Shown here in pieces: positions 63,966 through 64,000 of a DNA stretch of 64,000 bases. Origin of the DNA: Chryseobacterium paridis (GTDB lineage: Bacteria > Bacteroidota > Bacteroidia > Flavobacteriales > Weeksellaceae); the NCBI RefSeq assembly GCF_016595215.1, contig NZ_JAENHK010000010.1:682001-746000 (forward strand), given 5' to 3'. The notes beneath the pieces are model-generated. The model had not been told where the DNA came from, made no database searches, and saw nothing but the letters and a program-made list of their open reading frames with translations. A program made the position numbers and the translations under genes. Each line of letters opens with the position of its first letter. Position 1 is the first letter of the stretch.

Positions 63966-64000
63966 TATAAAAGATGTGATTTTACAAAATAGGATAGGGA

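Overview
This 64 kb window is AT-rich chromosomal DNA from a Bacteroidota bacterium, most likely a Flavobacteriia of the Chryseobacterium/Elizabethkingia type. The grounds are TonB-dependent and DUF3078 outer-membrane proteins, promoters of the Bacteroidota form (TTG, then about 17 nt, then TAnnTTTG), few recognisable Shine-Dalgarno sequences, a CzcA-type RND pump fused to a TolC-type protein, and intergenic repeats typical of the group. The genus is inferred from protein style, not from a search. I see no rRNA, tRNA, CRISPR array, phage or intact IS element.

Left part (1-15.7 kb): a siderophore receptor (cut by the left edge) with a PepSY membrane protein; a divergent MocR regulator; a biotin cluster bioF-bioD-bioB-bioA headed by a di-iron ferritin-like protein translationally abutted to bioF; an HxlR regulator facing a metallo-beta-lactamase-fold protein; a GNAT acetyltransferase, an AraC regulator and two short-chain dehydrogenases. 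No known pimelate-forming enzyme (BioC, BioH, BioW, BioI, BioZ) lies in the window, which makes the di-iron protein the best candidate for something new.

Middle-left (15.7-29.7 kb): nine co-directional genes for ion homeostasis: a ClC channel with CBS domains, an OmpR-type response regulator and sensor kinase, MgtC-like protein, Mg2+ P-type ATPase, a CzcB-CzcA-CzcC heavy-metal pump and a small beta-barrel protein, closed by a terminator.

Middle (29.7-37 kb): an HxlR regulator with a DHA2 drug exporter and a methyltransferase, then a Crp/Fnr regulator and a run of YceI, tautomerase, SDR, NTF2-like and nitronate monooxygenase genes. A Crp-type palindrome sits before YceI. Copies of one intergenic repeat flank this block in opposite orientation.

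Middle-right (37-48.7 kb): a second heavy-metal RND system with a pump/TolC fusion; an EmrB-like exporter plus thiolase behind two near-identical TetR-type operators whose regulator is missing; a LysR regulator facing an alpha/beta hydrolase; an AhpD-like protein.

Right (48.7-64 kb): AraC regulator; a cyanovirin-like (MVL family) mannan-binding lectin; a second MocR regulator; a DUF3078 protein; an MFS transporter with AraC regulator; a LytS/LytTR two-component system; three tandem palindromic repeats; and a complete AcrA-AcrB-OprM-type multidrug pump.
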